From Actinomyces sp. oral taxon 414 (GTDB lineage: Bacteria > Actinomycetota > Actinomycetes > Actinomycetales > Actinomycetaceae): DNA of 64,000 nt. Positions 53,840 through 63,022 of this stretch are shown piece by piece. Positions within the stretch are counted from its first letter, which is position 1; the number at the start of each line of letters is the position of its first letter. The translations under genes were made by a program, and so were the position numbers. The stretch is taken from positions 2,666,001-2,730,000 of the forward strand of contig NZ_CP012590.1 of assembly GCF_001278845.1 (NCBI RefSeq). Direction: 5' to 3'. A model generated the notes under the pieces. It was not told where the DNA came from. It worked only from the letters and a program-made list of their open reading frames with translations, and made no database searches.

Positions 53840-56397
53840 CTACTGGTTCAGGATACCGAAGCCGTACCCCGCCTCGCCGTCGAGCAGCTCGAGGTCCCCT
53901 TCCACCTTCGGCGCGACCTTCTGGACGGCCTGCCACGAAAGCTCGGAGGCCTCGCGCCGCAACAGGATCGCCTTCTTCACTGAGTCGGTGATTTCCTTGC
54001 ACCGCTTGGAGTCCTTAGGCACCGGCAGGACCAGCTCAGCCCAGCGACCACCCAGGGTGTCGATGATGTCCTGCGTGAAGCGCTTGGCGAAGATCTGAGA
54101 CTTGACCACAGGTGACGACAGCAGAGCGAGCAGCATATGGGGGTCCATCCTGCTCTCGTCGAGGACCTTGAACTTGAGGATGTGGCTCTGGTAGACGATC
54201 TTCCAGTCCAGGTCAGTCACGATGGCACAGGTGCCGACGAGGTAGGTGCCGTCCCGGACCATGAGGATGTCGCCAGGGGCGACATTTTGCTTATCCGCCA
54301 GCGACTCGTATAGAGCTTCACTGAGGCCGTGCTTGGGGTCGCCCTTGATTTGCCAGTTTGCAATGTCGCTGGTGCGGATGAACGGGATCGAGCCCGTGCC
54401 GTAGGCCAGCTTGCCCACCTCGTCGCCGGTCGAGACTGACAGCACGCCTTGGGTGACCAGATCACCCAGGCGCACGAGGTCATGGGTCTTCGATAGGCGC
54501 TCGACCGACTCGCGGACCTCGGGGTTGTAGTACTTGGGGAGGTAGATCATGTCCGTGATCTGCGCGGAGTCAACGACGAAGCCGAGGTGGTCGAAGTCCA
54601 GCGCCTCACCGTCCGCATACTTCTCCCAGCGTTCGACGATCTTGGGCAGGTCGTCGAACGGGATTGAGTGGCCTCGTGAATCGTGCCCGCACCAGCGGGC
54701 GACGGCCATGAACACGTCGTGCGACTCGCCAGCGGGCTCAGCACCCTTCTCCAAGATCACGACGGCGGTCTTGGCGTGGGTGTGCGGCTGGAAGAGGTTC
54801 TCGTGCACGGAAATGACCGCGTGGATCGTCGCCCGGCTCAGTACGTACTGCATGATGTAGCGGTGCGACGGATTGCACAGCATCGACTCCGGCGGACGAT
54901 GCCCATGCGGCCGCCATCCTTGAGCAGGTCGAGACAGCGCTCAATGAAAAGGATCTGCGGGGTCTGCGAGTCCGCGACCTTATCCGTCTTCTCGTAGCCG
55001 ACACCACCCTTGGCCTTGCGCCACTTGGAGCCGAGGTCGTACTGGGCCAGGGTCGTGCGTTCGGTAACCTTGAGTTTCTGACCGAACGGCGGGTTAGTCA
55101 TGATGACGTCGAACTCGCCGACGGAGACTTCCTGGCGAGCCTTGAGCCCCCAGTCCCTCATCGGCACCAGCGAGTTCTCACAGAAGATCCCACCGCGACC
55201 ATCACCGAGTAGCGCCATGTAGGCCTTGGCCACCTTGCTGAGGAACTCATCCTTGTCGATCCCCCGCAGCTGGCGGATTGCGACCTTCTGCTTCTCGCTC
55301 TCGCGCTCGCTGTCGGGCCACTGGAGCTCGTCGGCACGGTCATCGACGAGGTCCCACAGGCCACGCAGGGCCTCGACGAGGAAGCCGCCCGAGCCGCAGG
55401 CTGGGTCGAGCACCATGTCCTGGATCTTCGGGCGCACAAGTGCCCGCACCAGGTGCGTGACATTGCGCGGCGTGAAGAACTGCCCCTGGCCGCCCTTGAG
55501 GGAGGGTCCGATGAACGTCTCGAAGGCGTCGCCGACGACGTCGCGTTCGCACTCGATCAGGCAGTACTGCTGGAGCTCGCCTACAACGTAGGCGATGGAG
55601 CGGTCGTCGAGTTCGATCTTGTCCGTGTCGTCGAAGACATCGCTGTACTGCTTGACCACGTGAGCGAAGGACTCCTTCACGCGCGCCGCCACGTCGGCAA
55701 CGGGTTCGTCCACGCCCGCCCGGAAGGTGACGACAGCGTCGCGTCGCGTGAATCGCTCGTCGTAGATCTTGCAGAAGATGAGGTTCATGATCTGCTGAGC
55801 TAGGGGCTCGTCGCGCGTCATGCCGACGGCGTTCGCCGCCAGGTAGTTACGGATCGAGCGGAAGACGGCCTTGAGGTTATGGGTCGGTCGTAGATCCTCG
55901 CGCTTGAACAGGCCGATGTCCTCGACGCGCTGCCCGTAGCGCGGGATGTTAGGGATCTCGTCGAAGGTGACCTTACCGTTGGCCTCACGCTTTCGTAGGA
56001 AGAGGCGCTCGTCCCCATTGGTCCAGACGCCGAGGTAAGCGCGGGAGAGGCGGAGGTAGTCCTCCAACTGGTCCCGGCCATCGCGGCGGTCCGGCTTCTT
56101 GCACTCGACCACGAGGAACAAGTCTTCGTCGCGATGCTGGTCGCCGCTAAAGACGGCGATGTCGACCGGATAAGTCTTCGCCCGGTCCGACGGGCGCGCC
56201 TTCACGTGCCACTGGGGCCTTGTGCGGATGTGCCCCTTGGGGTAGCCGTAGTCCTCGACGAGTTGGCGGGCGAACGGCTGGACCGCGAGCAGCTCTTCAG
56301 GCTTGGCAGGCACCTGGATGCCGGAGATATAGTCGACGACCTTGCCGTCCGGCGCTTCGTCGTCGCTGGGGACTGTCACTGCGGCCTGCTCGCTCAC
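53840..56397 (-). pseudogene. Type I/IIG-like restriction-methylation protein, broken by one frameshift
   Basis: Two frames together encode about 852 residues. Part 1 has an HsdR_N-type nuclease-like domain (PVDIAVF ... LVVECKKPDRRDG near residue 96, PD-(D/E)xK pattern) and an N6-adenine methylase with DPACGSGG near 332 and DVIMTNPPFG near 432. At about 54894 one base appears missing in GTCCGCCGG, so the expected VPPESMLCNP shifts. Part 2 continues with the end of the methylase and a specificity domain (LGDLVTQGVLSVSTGDEVG ... GDILMVRDGTYLVG). The GTG start overlaps the ychF stop by 4 bp. It is either a true knock-out or a sequencing slip. Codon use is less GC-biased than the neighbours, suggesting acquisition. 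Confidence 0.8.
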
Positions 56398-57512
56398 TTC
56401 TTACTCCCAGACGTAAGTCCCGTGCGGAACTCCACCACGTCGCCGTCGGCCATGACGTAGTCCTTGCCCTCCATGCGCACCCGGCCGTGGGCGCGGGCCT
56501 CGGCCACGCTCCCGTACTTCATGAGGTCGTCGTAGCTGACGATCTCGGCCTTGATGAAACCGCGCTCGAAGTCGGTGTGGATGACGCCGGCGGCCTGCGG
56601 GGCGGTCCACCCCTTGCGGATCGTCCAGGCCCGCGCCTCCTTCTCCCCCGCCGTCAGGTAGGTCTGGAGCCCGAGTGTGTCGAAGCCCACGCGCGCCAGC
56701 TTGTCCAGCCCCGACTCGGATTGCCCGCTCTCGTGCAGCATCTCGGCGGCCTCGTCGGGCTCGAGCTCGACGAGCTCGGCCTCGAACTGCGCGTCGAGGA
56801 ACACGGCCTCGGCCGGCGCCACGAGCTCGCGCAGCCGCGCCCGCCTCGCCTCGTCGCCCATTCCGGCGTCGTCCATGTTGAACACGTGGATGACGGGCTT
56901 GGCGGTCATGAGCTGGAAGGAGCGCAGCGCGCCGTCGTCGATCCCGGCCCTGGCGGCGGCGCCCGAGGCCACGGCGGCGGACAGCATGGTGCCCTCCTCC
57001 AGGATCTTCAGCGCCGCGCGCACGGTGTCCAGCACCGCGGCGTCGGTCTTCCTGCCGCGCACCTCCTTCTCCAGGCGCGGGATCGCCTTCTCCAGGGTCT
57101 GGATATCGGCCAGCATGAGCTCGGTGGCGATGGTCTCGATGTCGTCGGCCGGCTCGATCCGCCCGTCCACGTGCACGACGTCGGGGTCGTCGAAGGCGCG
57201 CGTGACCATGCAGATGGCGTCGGCCTCGCGGATATTGGCCAGGAACTGGTTGCCCAGGCCCTCGCCCTCGCTGGCCCCGCGCACGATCCCGGCGATGTCG
57301 ACGAAGGAGACGGTCGCGGGCACCACCCTGGCGCTGTGGAACATCTCGGCCAGCTTCTCCAGGCGGGCGTCGGGCAGCGGGACGACGCCGACGTTCGGCT
57401 CGATCGTGGCGAAGGGGTAGTTCGCCGCGAGGACGGTCGCACGGGTGAGGGCGTTGAAAAGGGTGGACTTGCCGACGTTGGGCAGTCCGACGATTCCGAT
57501 CGTAAGGGCCAC
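56394..57512 (-). CDS. ychF: YchF/Obg-family redox-regulated ATPase
   Basis: A 372-residue translation-associated P-loop protein. GLPNVGKSTLFNAL is the G1 motif and DIAGIVRGASEGEGLGNQFL G3. FNMDDAG replaces the NKxD specificity motif, the YchF trait that favours ATP over GTP. A coiled-coil hairpin and the C-terminal TGS domain (GKDYVMADGDVVEFR) follow. Its stop overlaps the restriction-like gene by 4 bp, an unusual partner. GTG 57512 is 6 nt after TAGACT (leaderless). Confidence 0.95.
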   Translation of the reverse strand: MALTIGIVGLPNVGKSTLFNALTRATVLAANYPFATIEPNVGVVPLPDARLEKLAEMFHSARVVPATVSFVDIAGIVRGASEGEGLGNQFLANIREADAICMVTRAFDDPDVVHVDGRIEPADDIETIATELMLADIQTLEKAIPRLEKEVRGRKTDAAVLDTVRAALKILEEGTMLSAAVASGAAARAGIDDGALRSFQLMTAKPVIHVFNMDDAGMGDEARRARLRELVAPAEAVFLDAQFEAELVELEPDEAAEMLHESGQSESGLDKLARVGFDTLGLQTYLTAGEKEARAWTIRKGWTAPQAAGVIHTDFERGFIKAEIVSYDDLMKYGSVAEARAHGRVRMEGKDYVMADGDVVEFRTGLTSGSKK

Positions 57513-57672
57513 GGCGCGAGTCTAGCCGTCGGCTGCGCGCCTGGTCGCATCCGGTGCCGTCGGGCCGCCCTGACGCCCAGTCCCCGCAGCCGGTCGCCGT
57601 TTTCCTCAGCCGGCTCGCCGACGAGCACGCCGATGTTCTCCCCGGCCGCACTCCGTCGCCGGGCCGCCCCGC

Positions 57673-59280
57673 TCACCCCGGCAGGAGGGCCACGTCGTGC
57701 CAGGTGGTGTAGAAGCCGCCCGCCGCGTTGGCGATGACGGCCACCGCCACGCAGATGAGGAGCGCTGTCGCCGTCACGCCCAGCGCCCGCACCGCCCACG
57801 GCAGGCACTTCGCCGCCCGGCGCCGCGCGGCCCCGATCCTGACGCGCCTCCCCCGCTCGCGACCCCCGTCCGCGCGCGCCCGCACCGGACCCCGGCGCAG
57901 CAGCACGACGACGGCGAGCACCGCCGCGCTCACGCTCAGACCGATAGTGGCGGCGCCGCCCGGCGCGAAGAGCCCGGGTCCGGCGGTAGGGGCGGGCGCC
58001 CCGGCGGGTGCGGGCGGGGCGGCTCCGGCCGACGCCGCTGCGGCATCCGCCGACGCCTCCCCCGACGCTCCCGGTGCCGCGGTCCCCGCCGTTTCCGACG
58101 CCGTCGGCGCCGTCGTCGAGTCGGCCCGCGGCGGCAACCCGACGGCGGCGAAGACGGCCGGATCGGACCCCCACCACTCCAGCAGGCGCGGGAAGCCCTC
58201 CACCCACAGGGGCCAGGCGTGCCCGCCGGTGGCCGGGACGTCAACGGTCACCGAGTCCGTCCCGTGGGCCGCCGCCAGCAGCCGCTTCGCGGTGCCCCCG
58301 GCGTCGTAGGGGTCGTCCTGGGCCCCGAGCACCCACATCCGCAGCCCGTCGGGGGTGCGCCCGCCCAGCATGGCCGACAGCGTGTTCTGCTCGGCCACCC
58401 GGCGCCCGGCCCGGGCCAGTCCGCCCTCGATCGGCCGGTCGTAGCCGGACAGGACCCCGGCGGCCCCGTACTGGGAGGGGACGGTCATGGCCGTCCAGGC
58501 GGCGCAGTAGGCGCCCGAGGACAGCCCCATCACCATCCAGGCCGCCCGCTCGCGCGAGACGTTGGGGAAGGTCGCCGCGATCATGCGGGGGACCTCCTGC
58601 GCGACGAATGTGGCGATGGCGGGACGTCCGCCGAGATTGGCGCAGTCGTGCTCGTCGGAGTCGACGTTGAGGGAGGGCACCACGATGATCGACGGCGGGA
58701 TCCGCCCCGAGTCGATGGCCCGTTGAAGGGCCTCGGGGGACCCCAGCGCGTCGATGATCGAGTCCGGCGACCCCCGGAAGCCGTGAAGGGCCTCGATGAC
58801 GCCGTAGGTCCTTCCGTCGTCGGTGCTGTAACCGCGGGGCGCAATGACGTCGACATCGAGCTCGATCCCGCTAATCGGCCCCTTCCACGTCGTCTTGAGG
58901 AAGCCGGCGTCCTGAGCGGAGAAGGACGCCCTCCAGGCCCCGGCGGGCACGGCGTTCAGGGCGGCGTCGGAGGCCAGGGGCCGGGGCGCGCCGGCGGGCG
59001 GCTCGCGCGCGATGATCGCCTCCACCAGATCGGCCGCACTGGTCACGTAGCCGCCGGACCTGTTGAGGTACAGGGCGCCGGTGCACAGCACCAGGAGCGC
59101 GGGGAGGACGACGGCGGCCGCCCTGCCCGCCCACCTCAGCGCCCTGCGCCCGGCACCGCCGCCGCCGGAGGGCGCGCGCCCCAGAATCCACGTCGATACG
59201 GCGATCGCAATAACGGCGAGGCAGAGCACGACTCCGATCGTGATGCCGGACGTCAAGGAGACGGTGCGCAGGATCGACAT
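57673..59280 (-). CDS. Membrane-bound esterase of the antigen-85/esterase-D-like group
   Basis: A 535-residue protein. Two N-terminal membrane helices (ITIGVVLCLAVIAIAV; AAAVVLPALLVLCTGALYL) precede an alpha/beta-hydrolase domain with GLSSGAY near residue 245 as nucleophile elbow, GAQDDPYDAGG (Asp) and TGGHAWPLW (His). An Ala/Pro-rich spacer and two C-terminal helices follow. Homologues of this type include mycolyltransferase-like esterases acting on cell-envelope lipids; the substrate here is unknown. ATG 59280 was taken. Confidence 0.82.
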   Translation of the reverse strand: MSILRTVSLTSGITIGVVLCLAVIAIAVSTWILGRAPSGGGGAGRRALRWAGRAAAVVLPALLVLCTGALYLNRSGGYVTSAADLVEAIIAREPPAGAPRPLASDAALNAVPAGAWRASFSAQDAGFLKTTWKGPISGIELDVDVIAPRGYSTDDGRTYGVIEALHGFRGSPDSIIDALGSPEALQRAIDSGRIPPSIIVVPSLNVDSDEHDCANLGGRPAIATFVAQEVPRMIAATFPNVSRERAAWMVMGLSSGAYCAAWTAMTVPSQYGAAGVLSGYDRPIEGGLARAGRRVAEQNTLSAMLGGRTPDGLRMWVLGAQDDPYDAGGTAKRLLAAAHGTDSVTVDVPATGGHAWPLWVEGFPRLLEWWGSDPAVFAAVGLPPRADSTTAPTASETAGTAAPGASGEASADAAAASAGAAPPAPAGAPAPTAGPGLFAPGGAATIGLSVSAAVLAVVVLLRRGPVRARADGGRERGRRVRIGAARRRAAKCLPWAVRALGVTATALLICVAVAVIANAAGGFYTTWHDVALLPG

Positions 59281-59474
59281 GGCACCAGGGTGGACCGGTA
59301 CGCATGGCGGGGGATCGCCCTGAAGGAGGAGACGACGAGTTGAGACCCTCACCCCCGCGCCCGCGCCCGGCCCGATGGCCCCGGCCCGCCCGCCTCAGCG
59401 CCCGCTCCGACGGCGCCCGCCCGCGCCCGGCCCGGCGCCGGTTCCGCGCCGGCGCCCTGTGGGACCGTGGTGTC

Positions 59475-60743
59475 ATGCCCGCCGCCTCCACCGCCTCCGC
59501 CTCCGCCGTAGTCCTTCCCGTCCTGCTCCTCGTCGTCGGCCTCGGCCTGGGCGCCGTCCTCGGCTACGCCCTGGCCGTGGCCCGGTCCGCCTCCGCCCGG
59601 GCCGCCGGGCGCGACGGGGCGGCGTCCGCCCGCGCCGACGCCGCCCAGTGGCGCGCCCGCGCCGAGGAGTTGGCCGAGCGCGCCCAGCTCGCGGAGGAGC
59701 GCTCCGAGCGCGACGGGGCGGTCCTGCGCGTCCTGGCGCCCGTGCGCGCCCAGCTCGAGCAGGTCGGGAGCCGGGTCGAGGCCATGGAGCGGGAGCGGGC
59801 CGCCCAGCACGCGGCCCTCGCCGAGCAGCTGCGGGCCGGGGCGCAGGCCGAGCGCGAGCTGCGGCGCACCACCTCCGCCCTGGCCGGCGCCCTGCGGTCG
59901 CGTTCGAGCCGCGGGGTGTGGGGGGAGGTCGAACTGGCCCGGGTGCTGGAGGCCAGCGGCATGATGCCCCACATCGACTTCGTCGAGCAGCGCACCGTCG
60001 GGACCCTGGCGGCGGGCGCCGCCGCCCCGCCCCGCTCGCGCGCCCGCACGCCCGACGACGCGGCCCGCCCCGACGTCGTCGTCCATCTGCCCGGGGGCGG
60101 CCACCTGGCGTTGGACGCGAAGGTGCCCATGGACTCCTACCTGCGGGCCGCCGGTCTCGATGCGCGGGCCGACGGCGCCGAGCCGGACCCGCGGGAGCGC
60201 TCGGAGCTGCTGGCGGCGCACGCCCGGGCGCTGCGCGCGCACGTGGACCAGCTGGCCCGGCGCCGCTACGACCGCGCACTGGGCTCCTCCCCGGAGCTGG
60301 TCGTGCTCTTCGTCCCCGCCGAGCCGATCCTGGCCGCCGCGCTGGACGCGGACCCCGTCCTCATGGAGCACGCCCTGGACCGCGGTGTGGCGCTGACCTC
60401 CCCCGCCTCGCTCCTGGCGCTGCTACGCACCTGCGCGAGCGCCTGGGCGCGCACGGCGGTCAACGAGGACGCCCGCGAGTTGGTGGAGCTGGGCCGCACG
60501 CTGTTCGAGCGGCTGGGGACGGTGGCCGGGCACCTCGACGCCCTGGGGTCCTCGCTGACCCGCAGCGTGAGCGCCTACAACCGGGCGGTGGCCTCAATGG
60601 AGTCGCGCCTGCTCGTCACCGCCCGGTCCTTCGAGGCCCTCGGTGAATCCACGCCCTCCCCGCGCCCCGTCGCCGCCGACGACGCCCAGGTGCGCGTCTT
60701 CACCGCGCCCGAGCTCACCGGCGGGGACGGGGCCGGCGCGTAA
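59475..60743 (+). CDS. rmuC: RmuC-family DNA recombination protein
   Basis: A 422-residue protein with an N-terminal membrane helix (VVLPVLLLVVGLGLGAVLGYALAV in pieces, about residues 12-35) and a long coiled coil to about residue 135. The PD-(D/E)xK-like RmuC domain starts at SRGVWGEVELARVLEASGM and includes LALDAKVPMDSYL (Asp-x-Lys) and ELVVLFVPAEPILAAAL. It limits inversions at short repeats in other bacteria. The ATG at 59475 lies 6 nt after GACCGT. An insertion rich in Pro/Arg follows RTVGTLAA. Confidence 0.9.
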   Translation: MPAASTASASAVVLPVLLLVVGLGLGAVLGYALAVARSASARAAGRDGAASARADAAQWRARAEELAERAQLAEERSERDGAVLRVLAPVRAQLEQVGSRVEAMERERAAQHAALAEQLRAGAQAERELRRTTSALAGALRSRSSRGVWGEVELARVLEASGMMPHIDFVEQRTVGTLAAGAAAPPRSRARTPDDAARPDVVVHLPGGGHLALDAKVPMDSYLRAAGLDARADGAEPDPRERSELLAAHARALRAHVDQLARRRYDRALGSSPELVVLFVPAEPILAAALDADPVLMEHALDRGVALTSPASLLALLRTCASAWARTAVNEDARELVELGRTLFERLGTVAGHLDALGSSLTRSVSAYNRAVASMESRLLVTARSFEALGESTPSPRPVAADDAQVRVFTAPELTGGDGAGA

Positions 60744-61010
60744 GCGGGCTCCGTCCCCGCCGGCCCGTCCGGCGGCGCGAGCCCCGCCGGATCGCCCGGC
60801 GGCTCCCGCCCCGGCCGATCGTCTGGAAGCGCACACTAGAAAGGCGCTCTCTTCGGATCACAGGATGATCACAGCGCGATCACGCTGCGATAACGCTAAT
60901 AGCGGAATCCCGCACGATCCTGCGTCAAACTGGCCGTCTCGAGCAGGGGAGCGCAGCGCTGGACAGGTAGTTGCTTGCCATCTCGCCGCTACCAGTGCAA
61001 TGGTCTTTCC

Positions 61011-61673
61011 ATGACTCCCGAAAGTCCCTTCGCCGTCCCGACCATCGCCACCATCCCGGCCAACACCTCCTCCGCGGAGGCCCGCAGCACCTTGGCCAGG
61101 CTGCACGATCTCGCCCAAGAGCAAGAGAACTTCCAGAGCCGACTGGCAGCCCTGCGGGAGGAGAGGGACTCCCTCATCCTGCGCGGCCTGGCCCACGGAC
61201 TGAGCTCCTCCGAACTCGCGGCGACCTCCCACCTGACCGGCGCCCGCGTGCGCGCCATCGCCGACGCCGCCGCCTCCTCCTCGGCGCGCGAGCGCGTGTC
61301 CCGGGCCATCAGCAGGCTCGTGGAGCACAAGCCCGCGGTCTGCACGACCTACGGGGCCCTCGCCGCCGCCGTCGGCATTGGCTCGGCCAAGGGCGTGGCC
61401 TCCTCCCTGTCCACCAACCCGGGGGTCTCGGCCCGCGAGGGCGCGCGCGTGCTCCTGCTGCGCTGGGCCTCCCCCGCGCTCGGCGGCTACATCATCCCGT
61501 CGTCGGAGCCCGCCTGGCAGACCCAGGGCGACGACACCGCCACCCGTTTGGAATGTCTCAAGGCCGAGGGGCTCGTCATGCAGACGGTCGGGCCCGACGG
61601 CCCGATCTGGGTGGTCCCCTTCGACCGCGTCATCGCCGACGCGAACCGGCTGACGCCCATCGTCGCCGGCTGA
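61011..61673 (+). CDS. DNA-binding protein with helix-turn-helix and ATL/MGMT-like segment
   Basis: A 220-residue protein. A coiled-coil-prone stretch (ARLHDLAQEQENFQSRLAAL) precedes LSSSELAATSHLTGARVRAI, a helix-turn-helix. CTTYGALAAAVGIGSAKGVA near residue 110 followed by SLSTNP resembles the DNA-binding module of alkyltransferase-like proteins, without the catalytic PCHR. A role in damage recognition or regulation is inferred. ATG 61011 was chosen. The 267-bp gap to rmuC shows GC-rich hairpins only. Confidence 0.55.
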   Translation: MTPESPFAVPTIATIPANTSSAEARSTLARLHDLAQEQENFQSRLAALREERDSLILRGLAHGLSSSELAATSHLTGARVRAIADAAASSSARERVSRAISRLVEHKPAVCTTYGALAAAVGIGSAKGVASSLSTNPGVSAREGARVLLLRWASPALGGYIIPSSEPAWQTQGDDTATRLECLKAEGLVMQTVGPDGPIWVVPFDRVIADANRLTPIVAG

Positions 61674-61715
61674 CGCCCGTCCGCCGATCGCGAGCCCGGC
61701 CCGGCCCCGCCTCCC

Positions 61716-62960
61716 TCAGCAGGTGTGGTCGGCGCCGGGCTTGCGGCGTCGGCCGTGGGCCGGCGCACCCGCCCCGGCGCCGGCCTTGAGGTCGGCGCGC
61801 AGGTTCTTGGGCAGGGCGAAGGTGATCTTCTCCGTGGCCGTGCGCACCTGCTCCACCTCGCCGAAGCCCAGCCCGTTCAGACGCTCGACGACCTCGCGCA
61901 CCAGGATCTCCGGCACGCTCGCCCCGCTGGTCAGTCCCACGGTCGTGGCGGCCTCGACCCAGGCCGGGTCGATCTCGCTGGCGTAGTCCACGCGGTGGGC
62001 GGCCGGCGCCCCGGCCTCGAGGGCCACCTCCTTCAGGCGCACCGAGTTGGAGGAGTTCCCCGAGCCGACGACGATCATGACGTCGACCCGCGGCGCGATC
62101 GCCTTGACCGCGCCCTGGCGGTTCTGGGTGGCGTAGCAGATGTCGTCGCCGGGCGGGTCGGCCAGGTGCGGGAAGCGCTCGCGCAGCAGCCGCACCGTCT
62201 CCAGGGTCTCGTCCACGCTCAGCGTCGTCTGGCTGATCCACACGACCTTCTCCGGGTCGCGCACCTGGACCCGGTCCACCTCGTGGGGCCCGTTGACCAC
62301 CTGGATGCGCTCGGGGGCCTCGCCCTGGGTCCCCTCGACCTCCTCGTGGCCGGTGTGACCGACCAGGATGATGTCGTAGTCGTCCTTGGCGAAGCGGATC
62401 GCCTGCTTGTGGACCTTGGTCACCAGCGGGCAGGTCGCGTCGATCGTGGCGAGGTGACGGGCGGCCGCCTCCTGGTGCACCGCCGGGGACACGCCGTGGG
62501 CGGAGAAGACCACGCGCGCGCCCTCGGGCACCTCGTCGGTCTCGGAGACGAAAATCGCCCCGCGCCGGGACAGCGCCTCCACGACGTACTTGTTGTGGAC
62601 GATCTCCTTGCGCACGTAGATGGGGGCGCCGTAGTGCGCCAGGGCCTGCTCGACGGCGTCGACGGCGCGGTCCACCCCGGCGCAGTAGCCGCGGGGGGCC
62701 GCCAGCAGGATCCGCTTGACGCCCGCGCGCGCCGCTCCGGCGTCGGGCGCCGCGCCGGCGTCGGACACCGAGTCGGTGCCGGGCGCCGTGCCGACATCGG
62801 GCGCCGGCCCGCCGTTCTCGGACGCCGGTCCGCTGGCGGACGCAGACGCGCCGGCGGGCGCCGTGCCGACCTCGGACGGGGCGGCCGACTCGGCGCCGTC
62901 GTCGCCGGGCGCCCGGACAGGGGCCGGCGGCGCCGTCGTCTGCATGCTCTGGATGCTCAC
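61716..62960 (-). CDS. ispH: 4-hydroxy-3-methylbut-2-enyl diphosphate reductase
   Basis: A 414-residue iron-sulfur enzyme of the MEP isoprenoid pathway. The three cluster cysteines are in [22 protein letters not shown] and [10 protein letters not shown]. Substrate-binding His and Ser residues are in [18 protein letters not shown] and [11 protein letters not shown]. It has an Ala/Gly/Ser/Pro-rich N-terminal extension of about 80 residues and a basic tail. GTG 62960 is preferred to ATG 62945 because it lies 7 nt after CACAGT, mirroring xseA on the other strand. Confidence 0.95.
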   Translation of the reverse strand: MSIQSMQTTAPPAPVRAPGDDGAESAAPSEVGTAPAGASASASGPASENGGPAPDVGTAPGTDSVSDAGAAPDAGAARAGVKRILLAAPRGYCAGVDRAVDAVEQALAHYGAPIYVRKEIVHNKYVVEALSRRGAIFVSETDEVPEGARVVFSAHGVSPAVHQEAAARHLATIDATCPLVTKVHKQAIRFAKDDYDIILVGHTGHEEVEGTQGEAPERIQVVNGPHEVDRVQVRDPEKVVWISQTTLSVDETLETVRLLRERFPHLADPPGDDICYATQNRQGAVKAIAPRVDVMIVVGSGNSSNSVRLKEVALEAGAPAAHRVDYASEIDPAWVEAATTVGLTSGASVPEILVREVVERLNGLGFGEVEQVRTATEKITFALPKNLRADLKAGAGAGAPAHGRRRKPGADHTC

Positions 62961-63022
62961 GCGGCCCACTGTGCCACAGCGGCGCTCCGCCTCCCAGGGG
63001 CCGGCATGGCACAGTGGTGCAT
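62961..63022. promoter_or_regulatory. Symmetric divergent promoters of ispH and xseA
   Basis: CACTGTGCCA (62967-62976) and TGGCACAGTG (63007-63016) are perfect 10-bp inverted repeats. On each strand the outer CACAGT acts as a -10 box, exactly 7 nt before a GTG (62960 and 63023). Both genes therefore appear leaderless and share a symmetric promoter. Confidence 0.6.

Noticed and set aside
53793..54002. Alternative minus-strand frame running past the methylase stop
   Set aside because: It overlaps the end of the restriction-like gene in another frame and shows no family motif.
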